Positions 59,809 through 64,000 of a DNA stretch of 64,000 nt are shown here, piece after piece. This stretch comes from Theristus sp. LFF4_11 (lineage: Eukaryota > Nematoda > Chromadorea > Monhysterida > Xyalidae), in the NCBI GenBank assembly GCA_030248135.1, contig JASANC010003425.1, positions 62,001 to 126,000 of the forward strand, in the 5' to 3' direction. The first letter of the stretch is position 1. Each line of letters starts with the position of its first letter. The translations under genes and the position numbers were made by a program. The notes beneath the pieces were generated by a model. The model worked only from the letters and a program-made list of their open reading frames with translations. It was not told the origin of the DNA and did no database searches.

Positions 59809-61122
59809 GTTTGTTTTTTTTATTTTTTAAAGCTTTTTCTGTCTCGCTGATTATTCGAGTTTAAAATATTTTTATAAATTTATTTTTCAATATTTTCTAA
59901 TTATTCAACTTCGTTGTCTGTCGGCCTTGGAGGTCACATTCCGTGACTGTTGTTTGGTGCGTTTTTCTCTCTCTCGCTTTACCAATGGCGTTGGTTTTTC
60001 TCTGTGCGTGCATTACGGTCAGAGGGAGGATTGAAATTCTGAAAACTTTGTATCTACATATTTGAATGTTTTCCCAGAGCGGCTAAGATGACGCAATGTT
60101 AGCGAACACTGATGAAGAAAAAAAGCGATGACCACACTCGACAAAAGCGATAAATTGCGATCATCTACGGCGCAGCGGTGTGGTGGGAGGAAAAGGGGAA
60201 TGGATGCAAAATATCCACGAGCGGAAAAACCGCGGAAAATCTATCAGTACGCTGAGGTTTGACGACGGAAAATAATAACGGTCTTTGTTGCAACGTGCCA
60301 TGTCTCGCTTTTTGTTTATATCGAAAAATTCAAATCCGACCACGCTGATTGGCTGCTATAAAATGGTTCGCGATCAATCAGTGCATGGCCATCGCTCATC
60401 ACGTTTGCTAAGTCAACCGCTGTTCTTGATTTGGGAAAAACTACACAGTTAACGAGCTCAGGGAATCAATTTTGACGGGTGTCTAAAAGTGTGAACCATA
60501 ATTCCTTAAAGTGTCAAAATATGGGCAATGCAAAAACTTATAAACAAAAGGTTTTTTTCATGGATACAACTTGCAACATTTTTGCACACTTTGGCTCGTA
60601 CTCAAGAAGCGCCACTTGTTGAGTTTTTTTGCACCGAAACTCTTTTTGTTGATTTTTCCGTAGCATAGCGCTTATCAACAAAAGTCTGAAACCGTCGCTT
60701 CACTCCAGTGATATTCATCGAAGAGAAGCGCATGATGATGCATAGTAACAAGCATGCATCACCACTATTGACAGACACACACAAACACAGCAGAAACCGT
60801 GCCTTGTCAACAGGCAGCACTAGAAAACACGTGAGATCCTGATTTTGTCGCTGCTGGCTACGACAGGTGGCGTCTGGGTTTTTAGCTGTCAATTATTGAC
60901 GATGACGCTCTTGTCGGCGGTGCATCAAAAAAACTAAAACCAACTGCAAAGCAACCCTAATGATAAGATAAAGATGACGCCAATTGGTAAAACAGTCGCT
61001 TTGGCAGAAACTGCAGAATTTGTGACACTAAGCTATTCCTATTTAAAAATGTCGTCATTAATGTCGCCAGCTGACGTCACCTGTCACGAATTGGCGTTTG
61101 GGCGGCTCTTTTTGTGCATTGA
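59809..61122. other. 5' flank of the Cav2 gene
   Basis: Immediately above the Cav2 ATG the minus strand is very A-rich, with a TATAAAAATATTTTAAA run about 65 nt upstream. A polypyrimidine/CT-rich block lies at about 59,965-60,000. A plus-strand TATAAAA at about 60,357 is not followed by a recognisable gene. A minus-strand frame at 60,602-60,892 has no support. Confidence 0.35.
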
Positions 61123-61419
61123 ATGGTGGACTTTAATTTCATCAACAGCTGCAGATCCAACAAGTTTTGCTATGACCAAACTGCGACTGTTTGCCACCTG
61201 GCAGCATTTCTATCGAAAATGTCACGGAAAGTGGCTGCAGTTTTGCCTCACAATAGCGCAATGGTTGCTTCCAGTAGCAACACCGCGCTGGCTGCACAGC
61301 TGAATCATGAAACAAAAACCAACGACAATAAAAAAGCTGCCTGTTTTCTGAAGTCATTTTGCACCGTCATTGCCACCCATACTGATGTGCAAAGTGCACA
61401 GATAATGATTGATGATTGA
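61123..61419 (+). CDS. Hypothetical small ORF with downstream AATAAA
   Basis: A 98-codon frame from ATG to TGA. AATAAA follows about 24 nt after the stop (near 61,443), which is close for a 3' UTR. The peptide (MVDFNFINSCRSNKFCYD ... QSAQIMIDD) is Ala/Asn/Ser-rich with no signal peptide, membrane span or known motif. It runs divergently from Cav2, 1.3 kb above its start codon. Upstream splice-like signals exist, so it might instead be a terminal exon. Function is unknown; existence is uncertain. Confidence 0.2.
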   Translation: MVDFNFINSCRSNKFCYDQTATVCHLAAFLSKMSRKVAAVLPHNSAMVASSSNTALAAQLNHETKTNDNKKAACFLKSFCTVIATHTDVQSAQIMIDD

Positions 61420-62881
61420 GAGCTTCTGCGCGTTTTATGGGGAATAAATGTTATTAGAAAAAGTGCAGTATGTCCGCTAATATAACCGACCGGATTATTA
61501 ATACACATTTTGTTATATCATTGTCTTGTTGATGGATTGGTGGCTTTTACGAAGGAAGCTGAACTGAAACCCGTTTTCTGAAAGCGATTTACATGAACAA
61601 TGCGGTATGTAAACAAAACTAAATTAAACCGGGATTTTAAAAGCAATATAGGACGAAGAATACCTTTTAATTATGGTAATCTTGCAGGTAGTGGTGAATT
61701 CAATGGCTTGAAAGCTTCAAATTTTAAAGTCTTGCCGGCTATTAAGATTTTCGTGAAAGCTATGCAGTATTGATTAGACACTGACGTCTGTTGATTAGAA
61801 CAAAAAATGTCAAATGAATATTCAAAATGAATAAGCAAGAAAATAATCCAAAAGTCTCCTTAAAACTTCTTTTGCAAAATTTCCACTTGTTTGCGAACCA
61901 GAACACATCAGGAAATCTAACGAAGCTAAAGTGACAAAAAAGTCGATATCATTATCATCAAAGTTTCCGAAAAAAATAAAAATCATGAGCACGCATACTT
62001 GTACATTGTACATTGCATGTACTGTGCAGCTTCTTCAACAAACGGATCACGAACATTTCGAGTGTGGTGACAAGCATATCTTCAACATCTGTTTCTCCGT
62101 GTATGCGCCGATTTACAAAGTAGAGAGACAGAAAGATTGAGCTTTTTCATTGGCGCGCGCACGATATTCAAAAAGTTTGTGCCGTCAGAAATAAAGTTCC
62201 ATTCGTACGCGGCACAACGGCAATCGCTGCGTGAAAGTTGCACGCATATTATATGCGCTCGCTCATGTATGCACATACAATGTGTATGTGGTAGCTGAAC
62301 TTTTTTCTCAACAGCTCCCAGGAGTTTCCGGTGCGCGCGTGTGTGCTGTCAAGTTCTCGCTGTATTGAAAACCGCATGCATGTATGCATGCACTTCAAGA
62401 GTACTCGCATATGTGTGTTTCTTTTTCAAAGACGCTATAAATATTGGCAAACACATACATTGGCTATACATTTTAACACCATGCGGTGCCATGAATATCT
62501 TACTTCTCGGTGGAACGGCGAAAGGTGCTAAAGTTGACAATAGACATGTAGAAGTGTGAGGTTAGTAGACGTGGAGTTTTTTAAACATGGAGGTGTGTAA
62601 AACAAACGCGTTTTCACATTAAATTGAGTCGATAACAAAGATTAATGACTGTTCTTAAACTGTCGTGCCAGTGCACATGTATCGGCGTACGTAAACACCA
62701 CCACCAACATTTTTTTCGAAATCGGCAGCAATTTTTACTACGATGTCACAAGAATGCTAAAAAGACCAAGCAAGAAACTTACCACATTGCTTTAAACTTT
62801 TTCTTGAGTATAATGCACATGTAGCAGCTGTACATGTATGATCTTTTATTATGGTCCCGAGATTCATGCGCACATACCAGG
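61420..62881. other. No gene recognised
   Basis: AT-rich with short open frames on both strands and clusters of ACATGCATG/TGTACAT words at about 62,000-62,400. No splice-bounded coding block or known motif. Confidence 0.45.
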
Positions 62882-63056
62882 TAAACAGTTTCATGCATGA
62901 CGCGGAAATTCAAAATTGGCAAAATGATCCGAGTCCCCTAAACAGGGCCGAGTCAAGTGGGCGATTTTGAATTGCCACATGAAGATTGAATTAAAACTAG
63001 TTTCTTTTCTACGTCTGCACTCGCATTGAGTCGCAGAACCTAAAAAAATTATAATA
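62882..63056 (+). repeat. Dispersed repeat R1, copy 2
   Basis: Reverse-complement copy of the 36,226-36,395 repeat. CAGTTTCATGCATGACGCGG at the left, then CCTAAACAGGGCCGAGTC, and GAGTCGCAGAACC at the right. Similarity spans about 170 bp with many substitutions, so both copies look old. Confidence 0.55.
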
Positions 63057-64000
63057 CCTACGGTATACTGTATGTTTATTGCATGTGTAATTTGTCTCTG
63101 TCTATACATTTGTATAAAAACGGAATTTGCTTTTACCATATGAACAAGCCCACCAAAAGCAGGTGAAGTTGGAAAGGCACTTCATAAACACGTTTCAAAA
63201 TAAAACTCAGTGGAAAGGCAAAGGCAATCTAGTTACAGGAAATAGCGATCATACATATGGAGCATACATATGTTCAATCAAAACGATTTGTTACATTCTT
63301 TGCTATAAGCGACTGTCGACTCTTTTCATTGTCCCGGTAAAAAAACATAACAGACGGACCCTATCAAGCATACCGGTAAGGTCGTGAAGTTTCAGACTTT
63401 TTTGCTTACTTTTTTTAAGCATTTTCTGTGAAAAATGCGGTCAAGTTGAAAACGTGTGCGTTTTGTAAAACTTTCGATTGGTTTTAAAAGAAATTGTCAC
63501 AAGTTTACGTGCTTGACGTCTTTTAGAGTTCCATTGTGTAGTACCTTACCTTTGGTGGGTTTTGCGATGGAATGTGTCAATTGTCAATACAATTTCAACT
63601 GCTGCTAAAATTGCTTGGTGTGCTCAAAAGAAGAATATCGCAAAGCAAATGAAAACATCTGCGAGCTGCTTTCAATACTGCTACATACATAAGGTTCAGT
63701 TCTTCAGATGAAGCACTTTATTGACTATTGTAGCCGCCTAGGTAGGTGTCGTCACTAAAACATGATTGCGTGATCGCATAGCTCGTGAACGAACATACAA
63801 GCAATTAGCGGTGTACTGTCTCGTGAGCACTTGTGTTCCTCCTTATGTTTCAGCGCCAGGTTTCGCAAATAACAAACGTTCAAATAGTACGGGTAAGGAA
63901 GGATACATTATCTAGCATTTTTATTTAATTTTTAGAAAATAGTGGAGTGGATGTCTGCGTACAAAATAATATTCCGTATCCCAAACTGGCCGTTTATAAT
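63057..64000. other. No gene recognised
   Basis: AT-rich flank to the window end. No coding block, RNA gene or clear inverted repeat recognised. Confidence 0.45.

Noticed and set aside
60602..60892. Minus-strand frame ending RRFQTFVDKRYATEKSTKR
   Set aside because: No splice or promoter support and no family recognised.

Overview
The window is animal nuclear DNA. It holds two large intron-rich genes that converge tail to tail, with many TA-flanked inverted-repeat DNA transposons inside their introns. Both genes are metazoan-specific: a hemicentin on the + strand and a Cav2 voltage-gated calcium channel alpha-1 subunit on the - strand. AT-rich introns, GT-AG splicing, IS630/Tc1/mariner-type elements and the absence of thrombospondin repeats in the hemicentin suggest an invertebrate. 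An ecdysozoan such as a nematode is possible, but the sequence alone does not fix the phylum.

Layout. 1-13.3 kb is mostly non-coding: two inverted-repeat elements, microsatellites, and two weakly supported - strand coding pieces (a two-exon model at 5.7-8.7 kb and a terminal exon at 11.9-12.1 kb). 13,364-26,436 (+) is the 3' part of a hemicentin gene: 27 exons encoding about nine Ig domains plus one degenerate one, a nidogen-type G2F beta-barrel, calcium-binding EGF repeats and the fibulin-type C-terminus. The first visible exon starts in the middle of an Ig fold, so the gene continues upstream of what can be recognised. 59,808-27,156 (-) is an apparently complete Cav2 gene of about 50 exons and 2,350 codons. 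Exon phases were followed from the N-terminus to the stop and close without a break. All four voltage sensors, four pore glutamates (EEEE), the beta-subunit/G-beta-gamma site with a QQIER motif, and the post-domain-IV EF-hand/IQ-like region are present. 59.8-64 kb is the 5' flank.

The two genes belong to different processes. Hemicentin is a secreted basement-membrane and cell-junction protein; Cav2 is the presynaptic calcium channel. They share only their 3' boundary, where a plausible - strand polyadenylation signal lies inside the hemicentin 3' UTR.

Mobile DNA is the main other content. At least eleven elements have terminal inverted repeats, most with TA duplications. Three TIR classes are visible: CAGGGTG, CAGTC and TACCGTA. 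Three CAGGGTG elements keep decayed transposase C-terminal fragments. Some insertions lie within about 15 nt of Cav2 splice sites. No CRISPR, operon or prokaryotic feature is present.
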